Origin: Yamadazyma tenuis
Lineage: Eukaryota > Ascomycota > Pichiomycetes > Serinales > Debaryomycetaceae
NCBI RefSeq assembly: GCF_029203305.1
Contig: NC_089463.1
Location: 434,001-498,000, forward strand
Direction: 5' to 3'
DNA: 64,000 nucleotides
Each line of letters begins with the position of its first letter. Positions within the stretch are counted from its first letter, which is position 1. The notes below the pieces were generated by a model. The model had not been told where the DNA came from and ran no database searches. It saw nothing but the letters and a program-made list of their open reading frames with translations. The translations under genes and the position numbers were made by a program. Shown one piece after another: positions 9,410 through 17,913 of the stretch.

Positions 9410-10067
9410 GCGAAGTTTTGAGCTGGAATATTATCTACTTATGAGAAGAAGGATGTGGGTTAGATAGGAGTTTTCCAAGCTGGTGAAAAGGTAACCACAA
9501 ACACAATTGAAAAATGTGAAAAGAATGTTAGGGGGGTTTTCAAGTTTAGGTTGGATAGGATTAGGGGAGTATTGAGTCACCGAGATCATCCCCCGGTGAG
9601 GGCCTCGGAAGTCATTGGGCCCCACGGCATCAAGGGCCGCCTTGACAGGGCCACTGATACCTATCCCCGCGAGGCTTTGGGCCGCATACCACCCTCGGCC
9701 ATACCCCCGGATCTCCCCACCCGGCTCTTTCCTATGTAGTGTCCTATGAAAAACTGGTTGAGAATACAATAGATAAAAGTTACATTGTTACCGACTTTCA
9801 ATAGCACCATTTGCCTGCACCTTAGTGTCTGAATTAATATCAATTATGTTTTAGTGGGAAATTTGGTCTAACAGTATTGATATTATTTTAGCCCGTCCTC
9901 CAATTACAGCCGCTAAAAATTTTTCACTAAGCGGTTTTAGTGAAAAACACAATAGAAAAGGGGTAGATTATGTTCAAGTGGTTAAGTTAATTTTGATGTG
10001 GTATAGAGTCATTATCTGGTCAGTAAGTTGCGGTTATATTGTATTTACTAAATAATAGATGGGAAAT
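9410..10067. other. intergenic region with GC-rich island and perfect inverted repeat
   Basis: This 658 bp gap lies upstream of the ACT-domain gene and downstream of VPS5. About 140 bp (9589-9728) is strongly GC-rich in otherwise AT-rich sequence and contains a small hairpin (TCAAGG 9630-9635 with CCTTGA 9640-9645). Reading frames across it (for example minus 9431-9769) have no recognisable protein character. A perfect 11-bp inverted repeat sits at 9919-9946. No tRNA, snRNA or SRP RNA signature was recognised. Confidence 0.5.
9919..9946. repeat. perfect 11-bp inverted repeat
   Basis: TTTTTCACTAA at 9919-9929 is followed by a 6-base loop and its exact reverse complement at 9936-9946. The core TTTTAGTG also occurs nearby around 9850. 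It lies 120 bp beyond the VPS5 stop codon, so it could act as a 3' end element or protein-binding palindrome. Confidence 0.7.
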
Positions 10068-12059
10068 TTAGTAGGAAGATAGGCTTTGTCGTTCATAGAA
10101 TGTTTCCCATAACTCAATACTTTCCTTCTGAGACTCAATGGAGCTCTCTATGAAGATTTCCACGCTGTTACGGAAATCGTCAATTTTTTCAAGCTCAAAG
10201 TTTTCAAGCTCCTGTTTTATTGTGTCGCTAATGGTCTTGAATCTCTTCTCAAAACTATCGGTTTTAGTCTGTAATTTGTCGATTTCAAAGTTGAGTTGAC
10301 TTATCTTATCGACTTGATTTCTCAGCTTGTACTTAGTTAACAGGGTTTTTTTCTTGTTTAAATCGCTCAAGTTGTTTTGGTACGACTCGTAGATTGTTAG
10401 TCTTTGATCAAACACATACTTGATGGATCCAATTATCCGCAAGTACTCTTCGATGGTGAACCCCAAGGTTAAGTGGTCTTGCAAGTTGACTCTATCAAGG
10501 TTGTCCTTCAACTTGATTTGCACTTCATTGAAGGCCGCCAAAGTATCCGATGTCTTCTTTGATATCTCTAAATCGGTCAACTCTTGGATGGCCACAGTAA
10601 TTTGTTCGATAATGTTAACAATATCGATTCTTTGATTAATTATCAACTCGATTGCAGAGTAAAAGTTTTGCAAATTGGATTCCAAGGCCTCAATATAATG
10701 CTTTTTGGTGTCGAAAAACTCTTCTGGTTCTTGGGGTTTGTTGGAGATAGAAAAGATCGAGGACATGAAACCGTTATTGGCAGAGCTGGTGTCGGCAGGG
10801 TTATCCAACATGTCATTATTCTGCAAAGATGCACCAGATCCACTGATTCTTTCTCTTTCTTTAGACTCATTTGCAAAGTCTTCACTAGTCAAAAACATGA
10901 TGAAATCAGGGTCGTTGGACAAATCCGGAATGCTACTGGTTTTGCTCAACATCTTCTCCAACGAAAGCCTTCTGTTCTCAATGAAACTCTCATTGAACCG
11001 GCCAATATATGTCTGTTTCGATGGAGGTGGAGGAATGATTCTTCCCATGTGGTTGTTTTGGAGCTGGTGGTATATCCACCGGAAATCCTTATACCGTCTG
11101 GTAACGATGAACGGTTCAGTTTGCTGTGGAAAAGTGCTTGGTTCAAGATTCTTATTCTTGGTGGTTATACGATAAACGATATGTGCGTTGGTAATGTCCC
11201 CCACCTTCATTGGATCGCCCACAGTTATCTCGAGATGGTTTTTGGGTTTACTAGGGTCGTGCTCTCCATTATGTGCTTTGATCGCTGCAATCGCCGCTGG
11301 GGTTCTTGCTTGCTGCTCCCGTTGGGCATCTTTCGAAAGATCATACAATGGAGCCTCCGACTCCTTGACTAATTCTTCCTTGGCGTTAGCAGATTTCATC
11401 GAAAGGTTATCAGTAGACTTATTATCAGTGGATCCAAGAGGTCCCAAATTTTCATTCTCTTTTGCAGGGGTGGACTTCAAGTTTTTGGCATTCTTTTGCA
11501 GAGAAAACTTCCGAGGTCGTTTAAACTGTTTACTCTTGCCATTCTTGCTCTTCACATCAGCCAGAAGATCAAATTTGATGGGACTTTTAGCATCATTAAA
11601 CAACGAGTCAAAGTTATCCCCTGGAGTAGCAGCCATCACCGACTGCTCCAACTGGTGGTCGAAATCGTCGTTGCTGGCCAACTCGTCCATGAGCTTGGAC
11701 TTCTGCTTGGCCCTTTCTTCTTTTTTCAACTCGTGCATTTGCTCGAGTTCAGATCTGGCGGTGTCGTAGGCAGATGAATGGTTGTAATTGGGAGACTCTG
11801 TCACCAGGTCCACCGCATAGGACGATTCTTGAACTTCGTGGTGGGCCAGTGGAGCCTGGTGGGAGTCTTCTTCGCTGGATTCGGGCTCGGTGTCGTCGTG
11901 GTGTGTGGTTGTGTTGTCTGGGTCCCCTAGGGATAAGTCCTGGAACCCATTAAATTCGGGATCCAAATAGGTGCTGGAGGCGGCATTGTATGAGGTGTGG
12001 GTCGAGGGAGAGAGAATGTCGTCCCAATGTGACGCCGTTAGATCATCGTCGTGATTCAT
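10068..12059 (-). CDS. VPS5: sorting nexin Vps5, retromer subunit
   Basis: 663 aa, close to S. cerevisiae Vps5 (675). The N-terminal 270 residues are acidic and disordered. A PX domain at about residues 275-400 carries the PI3P-binding 'RRYKDF' (321-326) and a 'PPPP' loop. A BAR-type coiled-coil domain fills about 430-660. With Vps17 it forms the membrane-bending arm of retromer that recycles the vacuolar sorting receptor Vps10 from endosomes to the Golgi. The start at 12059 is the first ATG of the frame. Its upstream region carries a duplicated 32-34 bp element. Vps17 is the alternative, but the PX sequence and length favour Vps5. Confidence 0.9.
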   Translation of the reverse strand: MNHDDDLTASHWDDILSPSTHTSYNAASSTYLDPEFNGFQDLSLGDPDNTTTHHDDTEPESSEEDSHQAPLAHHEVQESSYAVDLVTESPNYNHSSAYDTARSELEQMHELKKEERAKQKSKLMDELASNDDFDHQLEQSVMAATPGDNFDSLFNDAKSPIKFDLLADVKSKNGKSKQFKRPRKFSLQKNAKNLKSTPAKENENLGPLGSTDNKSTDNLSMKSANAKEELVKESEAPLYDLSKDAQREQQARTPAAIAAIKAHNGEHDPSKPKNHLEITVGDPMKVGDITNAHIVYRITTKNKNLEPSTFPQQTEPFIVTRRYKDFRWIYHQLQNNHMGRIIPPPPSKQTYIGRFNESFIENRRLSLEKMLSKTSSIPDLSNDPDFIMFLTSEDFANESKERERISGSGASLQNNDMLDNPADTSSANNGFMSSIFSISNKPQEPEEFFDTKKHYIEALESNLQNFYSAIELIINQRIDIVNIIEQITVAIQELTDLEISKKTSDTLAAFNEVQIKLKDNLDRVNLQDHLTLGFTIEEYLRIIGSIKYVFDQRLTIYESYQNNLSDLNKKKTLLTKYKLRNQVDKISQLNFEIDKLQTKTDSFEKRFKTISDTIKQELENFELEKIDDFRNSVEIFIESSIESQKESIELWETFYERQSLSSY

Positions 12060-12301
12060 TTGTGGTATAGTGCTAAAGGGCGGAGGAAGGTAAGAATGGC
12101 GAGGGCGCGGGTTAAGTGAGAGAAGTATCTCGTCCGCGCGGTGTACATTTTGTAGCGGGAGTTGGCGGTGGTGGGCGAGCGCGGTGTATTTTGTAGCGGG
12201 AGTCGGCGGTACTACCGCGGGCTCGGTGCTTCTACCAGGGTCATTTCACATACTACACTATGGTCTATGAGCGTACATTGAGCTCCTATATATTCCCAGG
12301 T
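12060..12301. promoter_or_regulatory. VPS5 upstream region with a direct repeat
   Basis: GC-rich for a yeast intergenic region. Two near-identical direct repeats, 12136-12169 and 12179-12210, share GCGCGGTGTA, TTTTGTAGCGGGAGT and GGCGGT. The second differs by a 2-base deletion and one substitution. They begin 43 bp apart, 75-150 bp upstream of the VPS5 ATG. Confidence 0.65.
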
Positions 12302-13138
12302 TCATGGAGCACAGTAACCCCCGTCAACAATGATATCAGACCCGGTGGTATAAGTACTGGCATCACTGGCCAAGTACAAGTAAGCCCCCGCCAATTCTTG
12401 GGTGGTACCTTCTCTGCCTAAAGGTGTCATTTTGTGCCAGGTCTGCTTCTCATTAGCGTCCACAAACTCCAGGATCTCTGTCACAATGTACCCGGGAGAA
12501 ATGGTATTGACTCTGGCGAAATGAGACCATTCCACCGCCAACGACTTCCCCAAGTGCACCACCGCCGCTTTGGCAGCATTGTAAGGAGCTTGTCTTTGAG
12601 GAAAGTTGACAATGTGTCCCGACATCGAGGCCGTCAAAATCAACGATCCCTTGCCGTTTTTCTCGAAAATCTTACCCACATGTTTAGCACAGTAATATAC
12701 ACCAGTAAAGTCGAGGTCAATCACCTTATGCCAAGTATCATGGTTTTCGGCGTGAATCATTTCTCCCACTGTCCAGGGAACCCCGGCATTAGCCACAAAA
12801 ATGTCGATGGTGCCAAAGTCTTTTTCGATCTGGTCGATGGTTTGTTCAACAGAGTCGGAGTCGGAAATATTACATTTGTAGGCTTTGCACTTGACTCCCC
12901 ATTCTTTGGCAATCTGCTCGGCCTTGTCGTCGGCAGGCTTGGAGTTGTACCAAATGGCCACGTCGGCACCGGCTTGGGCGTACGCTTCGGCCACCGCCAA
13001 CCCAATGCCTCCACTTGATCCTGTCACGGATGCAACTTTACCCTTCAAGCTGAACAAGTCCAAGACGTTCTTTTTGGGTTCTGGGGCCTTGATGGGCAAA
13101 GGTCCTAATTTGGGGTTGATGAAGCTTTCGTAGGCCAT
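12302..13138 (-). CDS. short-chain dehydrogenase/reductase, SOU1 / carbonyl reductase family
   Basis: 278 aa. A classical SDR: cofactor motif 'TGSSGGIG', 'NAG' and the catalytic 'YNAAK' with the Ser in 'TASMSG'. It matches the Candida family that includes L-sorbose reductase Sou1 and the C. parapsilosis NADPH carbonyl reductase along its whole length, including the N-terminal 'LGPLPIKAP' and '[18 protein letters not shown]'. After beta strand 2 it has 'IWYNS', with no Asp, which fits NADPH use. Likely role: reduction of ketoses or polyol/ketose interconversion in the cytosol. A TATA-like ATATAAAG lies at 13207-13214. A related SDR sits on the far side of SDH1. Confidence 0.85.
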   Translation of the reverse strand: MAYESFINPKLGPLPIKAPEPKKNVLDLFSLKGKVASVTGSSGGIGLAVAEAYAQAGADVAIWYNSKPADDKAEQIAKEWGVKCKAYKCNISDSDSVEQTIDQIEKDFGTIDIFVANAGVPWTVGEMIHAENHDTWHKVIDLDFTGVYYCAKHVGKIFEKNGKGSLILTASMSGHIVNFPQRQAPYNAAKAAVVHLGKSLAVEWSHFARVNTISPGYIVTEILEFVDANEKQTWHKMTPLGREGTTQELAGAYLYLASDASTYTTGSDIIVDGGYCAP

Positions 13139-13490
13139 TGTATGGATTCAATTGATGAAAAGAAAAGTGAGTATATTCGCAAAATTGCCTGGCGAGATAT
13201 GGGCCTCTTTATATGCGAGCGAGCGGTTTAGATTGCTTGCGTATGCGCAAAACATCCAGGAAGTTACAACATTCAAGCCTGTGGAATTATATACTACGAC
13301 GGCGAGTGTGTTTGTGGTTGATGAGAGTCGAGACTAGTATTCACCACTCTTCCCCCGTGAATAACGTTGGGTGGCCCCGGCAACAAGTGGGACACCCCCG
13401 CACTGGGAAGACGCACGCCCTGGGGGGGAGTACCCCATTCGACAACTCGGAAATATTCAATAACTCGATATGTATTAATAAATAGATGCA
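13139..13490. promoter_or_regulatory. upstream region of the first SDR gene
   Basis: This 352 bp stretch separates SDH1 from the downstream SDR. It includes a TATA-like element (13207-13214) about 70 bp before the SDR ATG and a GC-rich patch at about 13366-13440 with C- and G-runs (CCCCC, GGGGGGG) that could be stress-type or Mig1-like sites. The SDH1 3' end must also lie here. No RNA gene was recognised. Confidence 0.45.
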
Positions 13491-15416
13491 TTAGTAAACA
13501 CGCACAGCAGGGGGAACCGGCTTACAGTCGTTCTCGTCCAAGGTGGTTCTGATAACATCTCTGTAGTCCAATTTGACTTCGTCACCCCAGTTGGTTTGGT
13601 ATGATAACGTGTGCTTTCTCCAGTTTTCATCGTCTCTGCTTTGATAGTCATCTCTGGCGTGTGCACCTCTAGATTCCTTTCTGGCAGCAGCCGAATGAGC
13701 GGTTTGGGTGGCACAGGTCAACAAGTTTTGCAATTCCAAGGTTTCTACAAGATCTGAGTTCCAAATCATCGATCTGTCAGAGGTCTTAACTTGGGCAAAC
13801 GACTTGTCGACTTCTTTTATGTGTTCCACACAAGTGTCCAAAGTGTCTTGCATTCTGAACACAGCACATCCCTTTTGCATGGTTTTTTGCATATCCAATC
13901 TGATTTCAGCGGTGCTCTTAGTACCGTTGGCGTTTCTCATCTTGTCCAAGTTCTCGATCGAGAACATACCAATGTCTTTTGGTGCTGGCTTCAAAGGAGT
14001 ACCAGGAGTCAATTGATCGGTGATGGTGTGAGCGACGGCTCTTCCAAACACCACCAAGTCCAATAAGGAGTTGGCTCCCAATCTGTTGGCACCGTGAACA
14101 GAAGCACAGGCAACTTCTCCACAGGCAAACAATCCAGGAACAACCTCATCCTCACCCTTTTCATTCTTTCTCAATGCTTCCCCAGTCCATTTGGTTGGAA
14201 TACCTCCCATGTTGTAGTGGACGGTTGGCAAAATAGGAATGGGCTCTTTGGTGACATCGACCCCAGCGAAAATGTGGGCAGTTTCAGAGATACCAGGTAA
14301 TCTTTCCTTCAAAACCGAAGCAGGAATGTGACTCAATTGTAAATACATGTGATCCTTATGTGCCCCCACACCTCTACCTTCATTGATTTCCATGGTGATA
14401 GCTCTGGAAACCACGTCTCTTGAAGCCAAATCCTTGGCGGAAGGAGCATAACGTTCCATGAATCTTTCACCCTCAGAGTTGACCAAGAATCCACCTTCAC
14501 CTCTGGCACCTTCTGTGATCAAACAACCAGATCCGTAGATACCGGAAGGATGGAATTGCACAAACTCCAAGTCCTCCAAGGGCAACCCGGCTCTTGAAAC
14601 CATGGCATATCCATCACCAGTACAGGTGTGGGCAGAGGTACAGGAGAAGTAGGCTCTTCCGTAACCCCCGGTGGCCATGACAGTCTTGTGGGCACGGAAC
14701 CGGTGTAAAGTTCCATCTTCCTGGTTGTAAGCCATAACACCCACACATTCACCGTCTTGCATCAACAAGTCGGTAGCGAAAAACTCAATAAAAAAATGGG
14801 TATCGTGTCTTAAGGATTGACCGTATAACGAGTGTAACAAGGCATGGCCAGTTCTGTCAGCCACCGCACAAGTTCTGTAGGCCTGACCACCCTTTCCGTA
14901 TTCTTTGGCTTGACCTCCGAAAGCTCTTTGGTAGATTCTTCCCTCTTCATTTCTGGAGAATGGAACCCCATAGTTTTCCAATTCATAGATCGATTGAGGA
15001 GCTTCTTTGGTCATGTAATGGATGGCATCCTGGTCTCCCAACCAATCGGAACCCTTGACAGTGTCATACATATGCCAGTGCCAGTCATCCTTGTGCATAT
15101 TTCCCAAGGCCGCGTTGATACCTCCTTGGGCAGCCACCGTATGGGATCTGGTTGGGAATAACTTGGAGATACAGGCGGTCTTGAAACCAGCCTCGGCCAA
15201 TCCAAAGGCAGCTCTCAACCCAGCACCTCCAGCGCCGACAACCACACAATCATATTCGTGATCTATAACATGGTATTTTTGACCCATGTATTTGGCAGCA
15301 TTGAAATCGGTCCCCTTAATGTTGGATCCAATGGTTTGAGAAGCCACGGCCGATTGGGAAAACATTCTAACAGTAGATGATGATGGTCTACCAAGAACGT
15401 TACGTAAACTCAACAT
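13491..15416 (-). CDS. SDH1: succinate dehydrogenase flavoprotein subunit
   Basis: 641 aa. Catalytic subunit of mitochondrial complex II, oxidising succinate to fumarate in the TCA cycle and passing electrons to the Fe-S subunit. A cleavable mitochondrial leader (about 30 residues, Arg/Ser-rich) is followed by the FAD dinucleotide fold '[13 protein letters not shown]'. '[10 protein letters not shown]' contains the His that binds FAD covalently. Substrate-site segments 'EFVQFHPSG' and '[13 protein letters not shown]' are intact, and the C-terminus ends in the usual 'PPAVRVY'. Two CCAAT boxes lie upstream, suggesting HAP-complex control. Both neighbours on the same strand are SOU-type SDRs. Confidence 0.97.
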   Translation of the reverse strand: MLSLRNVLGRPSSSTVRMFSQSAVASQTIGSNIKGTDFNAAKYMGQKYHVIDHEYDCVVVGAGGAGLRAAFGLAEAGFKTACISKLFPTRSHTVAAQGGINAALGNMHKDDWHWHMYDTVKGSDWLGDQDAIHYMTKEAPQSIYELENYGVPFSRNEEGRIYQRAFGGQAKEYGKGGQAYRTCAVADRTGHALLHSLYGQSLRHDTHFFIEFFATDLLMQDGECVGVMAYNQEDGTLHRFRAHKTVMATGGYGRAYFSCTSAHTCTGDGYAMVSRAGLPLEDLEFVQFHPSGIYGSGCLITEGARGEGGFLVNSEGERFMERYAPSAKDLASRDVVSRAITMEINEGRGVGAHKDHMYLQLSHIPASVLKERLPGISETAHIFAGVDVTKEPIPILPTVHYNMGGIPTKWTGEALRKNEKGEDEVVPGLFACGEVACASVHGANRLGANSLLDLVVFGRAVAHTITDQLTPGTPLKPAPKDIGMFSIENLDKMRNANGTKSTAEIRLDMQKTMQKGCAVFRMQDTLDTCVEHIKEVDKSFAQVKTSDRSMIWNSDLVETLELQNLLTCATQTAHSAAARKESRGAHARDDYQSRDDENWRKHTLSYQTNWGDEVKLDYRDVIRTTLDENDCKPVPPAVRVY

Positions 15417-15654
15417 TGTTAGTGAATATGTAACTATTAACCTTTTTTACCTGAGAAAAACCGGTTAAGCAGAAGGAAAAGTTTTTGCTTTCAAATGAAA
15501 ATTGGTGTTATTCCAGTAATGCGAATTTGACGCGCGTTGATTGGCCGGCTTCCGCGGTACCAGTAGGTGGAACCTAACTTTGGGCCGCCGACGCCGGGGC
15601 CGGGTCGCGCAAATCTGGGGTAGCTTAAAACATCTATTAGGTCTATTCTCTAAA
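15417..15654. promoter_or_regulatory. SDH1 promoter with two CCAAT boxes
   Basis: On the forward strand ATTGG occurs at 15501-15505 (in ATTGGT) and 15540-15544, that is CCAAT on the gene's strand about 85 and 124 bp before the ATG. HAP2/3/4/5 control of SDH1 through CCAAT boxes is established in S. cerevisiae; here it is inferred. A GC-rich segment (about 15530-15615) lies next to the upstream box. Confidence 0.55.
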
Positions 15655-16512
15655 CTATGGTACCGTATAAGCACCGTCAACACGAATGTCGGCTCCGGTG
15701 GTGTAACTAGCTGCATCACTGGCCAAGTATAAGTAGGCCCCCGCCAATTCTCGAGGAATTCCTTCTCTTCCCTTGGGAACCAATTGACTCCAGTGGGTAC
15801 GGGTCTCCTTGGGAATAAACTCAGATATCTCGGTGGCCATGTACCCCGGAGACACCGTGTTTACACGGGCAAAGTCGATCCACTCGATCGATAAAGACCT
15901 TGACAAGTGTAATACAGCAGCCTTGGCAGCGTTATAAGGTGCCTGGTAATTGGGAACATTGACAATGTGTGCCGACATCGATGCTGTGAAAATCAACGAT
16001 CCCTTGCCTTGCTGCTTGAAGATCTTACCGATGTTTTTGGCACAGTAGTAGACTCCATTCACGTCGACGTTCATGACGTTATGCCATTCGGCATCTGTTT
16101 CTGACTCGATCATGGCCCCCGATGTCCAGGCAATCCCGGCGTTGGCCACAAAGATATCCAACACTCCAAAGAGTTCGTGGATCCGAGTAATGACATCCTT
16201 GACTTGTTCGGCGTTTCTCACGTCACACTGGAAGAACTCAACTTGAGTGTTGGGATGAGTCTTCTGCAACTTGGCGATGTTTTCCTCGTGGTTGGAGTAG
16301 TCAACAATGGCCAACTTGGCGATGTTGGCCTGGCAGTAACCTTCGCTGATGGCGTATCCGATACCTCTGGCCCCTCCAGTAACAATGGCAGACTTGCCGG
16401 TGAGCATGAACAAGTCGATGATGTTGTTGCTGATGGTGGGGAAGGGCACCGGCACGGGCCCCACGGCGGTGTTGATCATGGACTGGGCTTCTGCTTGCGT
16501 ATCGATAGTCAT
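15655..16512 (-). CDS. second SOU-type short-chain dehydrogenase, possible NAD-preferring paralogue
   Basis: 285 aa SDR with cofactor motif 'TGGARGIG', 'NAGIAWTSG', Ser in 'TASMSAH' and catalytic 'YNAAK'. It is clearly related to the SDR at 12302-13138; both share 'YYCAKNIGKIF'/'[11 protein letters not shown]', 'SPGY', and the '[13 protein letters not shown]' ending. At the end of beta strand 2 it has 'IVDYS', where the neighbour has 'IWYNS'. An Asp here usually selects NAD(H) over NADP(H). The N-terminus also differs. It may therefore oxidise a polyol with NAD while the neighbour reduces a ketose with NADPH. A TATAAATA-type box lies at 16556-16563. Confidence 0.82.
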   Translation of the reverse strand: MTIDTQAEAQSMINTAVGPVPVPFPTISNNIIDLFMLTGKSAIVTGGARGIGYAISEGYCQANIAKLAIVDYSNHEENIAKLQKTHPNTQVEFFQCDVRNAEQVKDVITRIHELFGVLDIFVANAGIAWTSGAMIESETDAEWHNVMNVDVNGVYYCAKNIGKIFKQQGKGSLIFTASMSAHIVNVPNYQAPYNAAKAAVLHLSRSLSIEWIDFARVNTVSPGYMATEISEFIPKETRTHWSQLVPKGREGIPRELAGAYLYLASDAASYTTGADIRVDGAYTVP

Positions 16513-17377
16513 GGGTGAATAGTTAAAGATTCTTTTTTACCTGGCTCCGTCCTTTATTTATACTTTTGCAGTCGATGCGCAAAAGAAAATCGGGGACTGT
16601 TGCCAAAAAAGAAAACCCACCTGCCTGCAGGACAGGGGCACGTCAAATTACATTTGTTGAGGGAGGCGGTAACGGGGGACAACAATTTAGATGACTGGTA
16701 GACCCGTAGATGACCGGTGGTGGGGATTGGGTGGGAGTTGAGTATAGAAATTGGGTGGAGGTCGCATAGGAGTTGCGATAGATGACTGGATTTTTCCGCT
16801 TTTGTGTACTCCAGCGGTTGCCCTGTGTTTTGATGTCGGAGCTCGTTTCATATAATTTACCCGAAAATTAATTTTCCTGGGGTAACCCTGAAAAACAACA
16901 CCCCTGTTTGGCAGTAGTGGCTGGGGAGTTGGGATCCCGACGTGGGTGTAGGATGTTTACAGGGTTGATGTCACCTGATGGGGCCAATGGTCTGACTCTC
17001 TTTCTGCCTTATCAGTACACTGGAACATTTGTCGTAATATCTGTGATTAGCCTAGTTTGGTAGTATTTTAGTGTTCAATAACTTCGGGTTTTGTTAGTTT
17101 TCTTCTGTATAGGCGATTGGTTAAATCTGTGGGTGATGTAGATATTGGCTGCGAATTGTAATATTTGCTGATTATGGGTCATGAGTGTGCAAAAGGGATG
17201 GTAACAGAGAATTGATAATATTGGTGCATAGTAGTCTCATTGGAATTTGTGATCTTAATGATCAGAGCAGGTACAAGACCCCCAAGAAGGTCTTTTGATC
17301 CTCTTCATTCATTTTGATTAATTCTGCCAGTTCAAACCCTCCAGCAAAGTCAGGCACAATCCCATATAAAAAAAGTA
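16513..17377. promoter_or_regulatory. upstream region of the second SDR with repeated motifs
   Basis: TATA-like element at 16556-16563. Three copies of TAGATGACYGG occur at 16688-16698, 16707-16717 and 16779-16789, and a related pair ATTGGGTGG(G/A)(A/G)GT starts at 16726 and 16750. The remainder up to the tRNA is AT-rich with no gene recognised. Confidence 0.55.
17368..17374 (-). terminator. RNA polymerase III T-run terminator
   Basis: Seven Ts on the minus strand begin three bases after the tRNA-Pro 3' end, the normal Pol III stop signal. Confidence 0.9.
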
Positions 17378-17509
17378 GGGGCGAGCTGGGAATTGAACCC
17401 AGGGCCTCTCGCATGCTTGTATTTCGGTTTTCTTGAAGCTCCAACTGTTCGCTAGTGCTTCAATAGGCCTAAACCCAAAGCGAGAATCATACCACTAGAC
17501 CACACGCCC
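17378..17509 (-). tRNA. tRNA-Pro(UGG) with a 60-nt intron
   Basis: The minus strand gives a 72-nt mature tRNA. Acceptor GGGCGTG pairs with CTCGCCC (with mismatch/wobble as in yeast tRNA-Pro), the D-arm/A box is TGGTCTAGTGG, the anticodon stem CTCGC/GCGAG surrounds loop TTTGGG-T with anticodon TGG, and the T-arm/B box is CTGGGTTCAATTCCCAG. Exon 1 is 17474-17509, the intron 17414-17473 interrupts after position 37, the canonical site, and exon 2 is 17378-17413. The mature sequence matches yeast tRNA-Pro(UGG) almost exactly. Confidence 0.96.
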
Positions 17510-17913
17510 TGTTCCACGATGCTCGCGACAAGTTTACCACGAGCCCGAGCGAGGAAATCCTCACCCAATTACGCGGATGCACGCTCGGCGTCGCCGAGCA
17601 CACGCTCAATGCCACTAGGCCACTGACCGGATCTTGAACTTAGAAGTCCACTTTTATTGAAATCCGACATTCAAAAATATATCCACTTACATGCTAATGA
17701 CCACAAACATTTAGAACAAAGAACCTTATTGGATCATGTTACCACTTAATTCTCGGTCATGAGGCGCCCTTCTGTGCTCTATAGTCTCTGCTGAACCAGT
17801 TCTGTGCCTGTGTCCCGAGCAGTTGGAATGTGCACCAAAAGTCTTGCCTGAAAATATACGTTTATTAAAGAATACAAGCTACAGTACTTTGTGCATTAGG
17901 GCTATTGATTAAA
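17510..17913. other. tRNA upstream flank with tRNA-like fragment; VMA8 3' side
   Basis: On the minus strand, TGGCCTAGTGGC near 17609-17620 resembles an A box and the surrounding bases resemble the tRNA-Pro D-arm, but there is no B box (GGTTCRANYCC) and no matching acceptor. A perfect 7-bp inverted repeat (GCTCGGC, 3-base loop) lies at 17583-17599. The segment 17520-17640 is GC-rich. The rest, to VMA8, is AT-rich and shows nothing else. Confidence 0.5.

Noticed and set aside
9431..9843. Minus-strand frames across the GC-rich island
   Set aside because: Overlapping frames in different phases, Gly/Pro/Arg-rich from GC content, nothing recognisable; kept as a non-coding oddity.
10584..11769. Two long plus-strand frames opposite VPS5
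   Set aside because: Overlap each other and the conserved PX/BAR coding sequence, with no protein features.
17520..17640. A second complete tRNA gene upstream of tRNA-Pro
   Set aside because: An A-box-like stretch exists but there is no B box, acceptor pairing or anticodon arm; reported only as a tRNA-like fragment.
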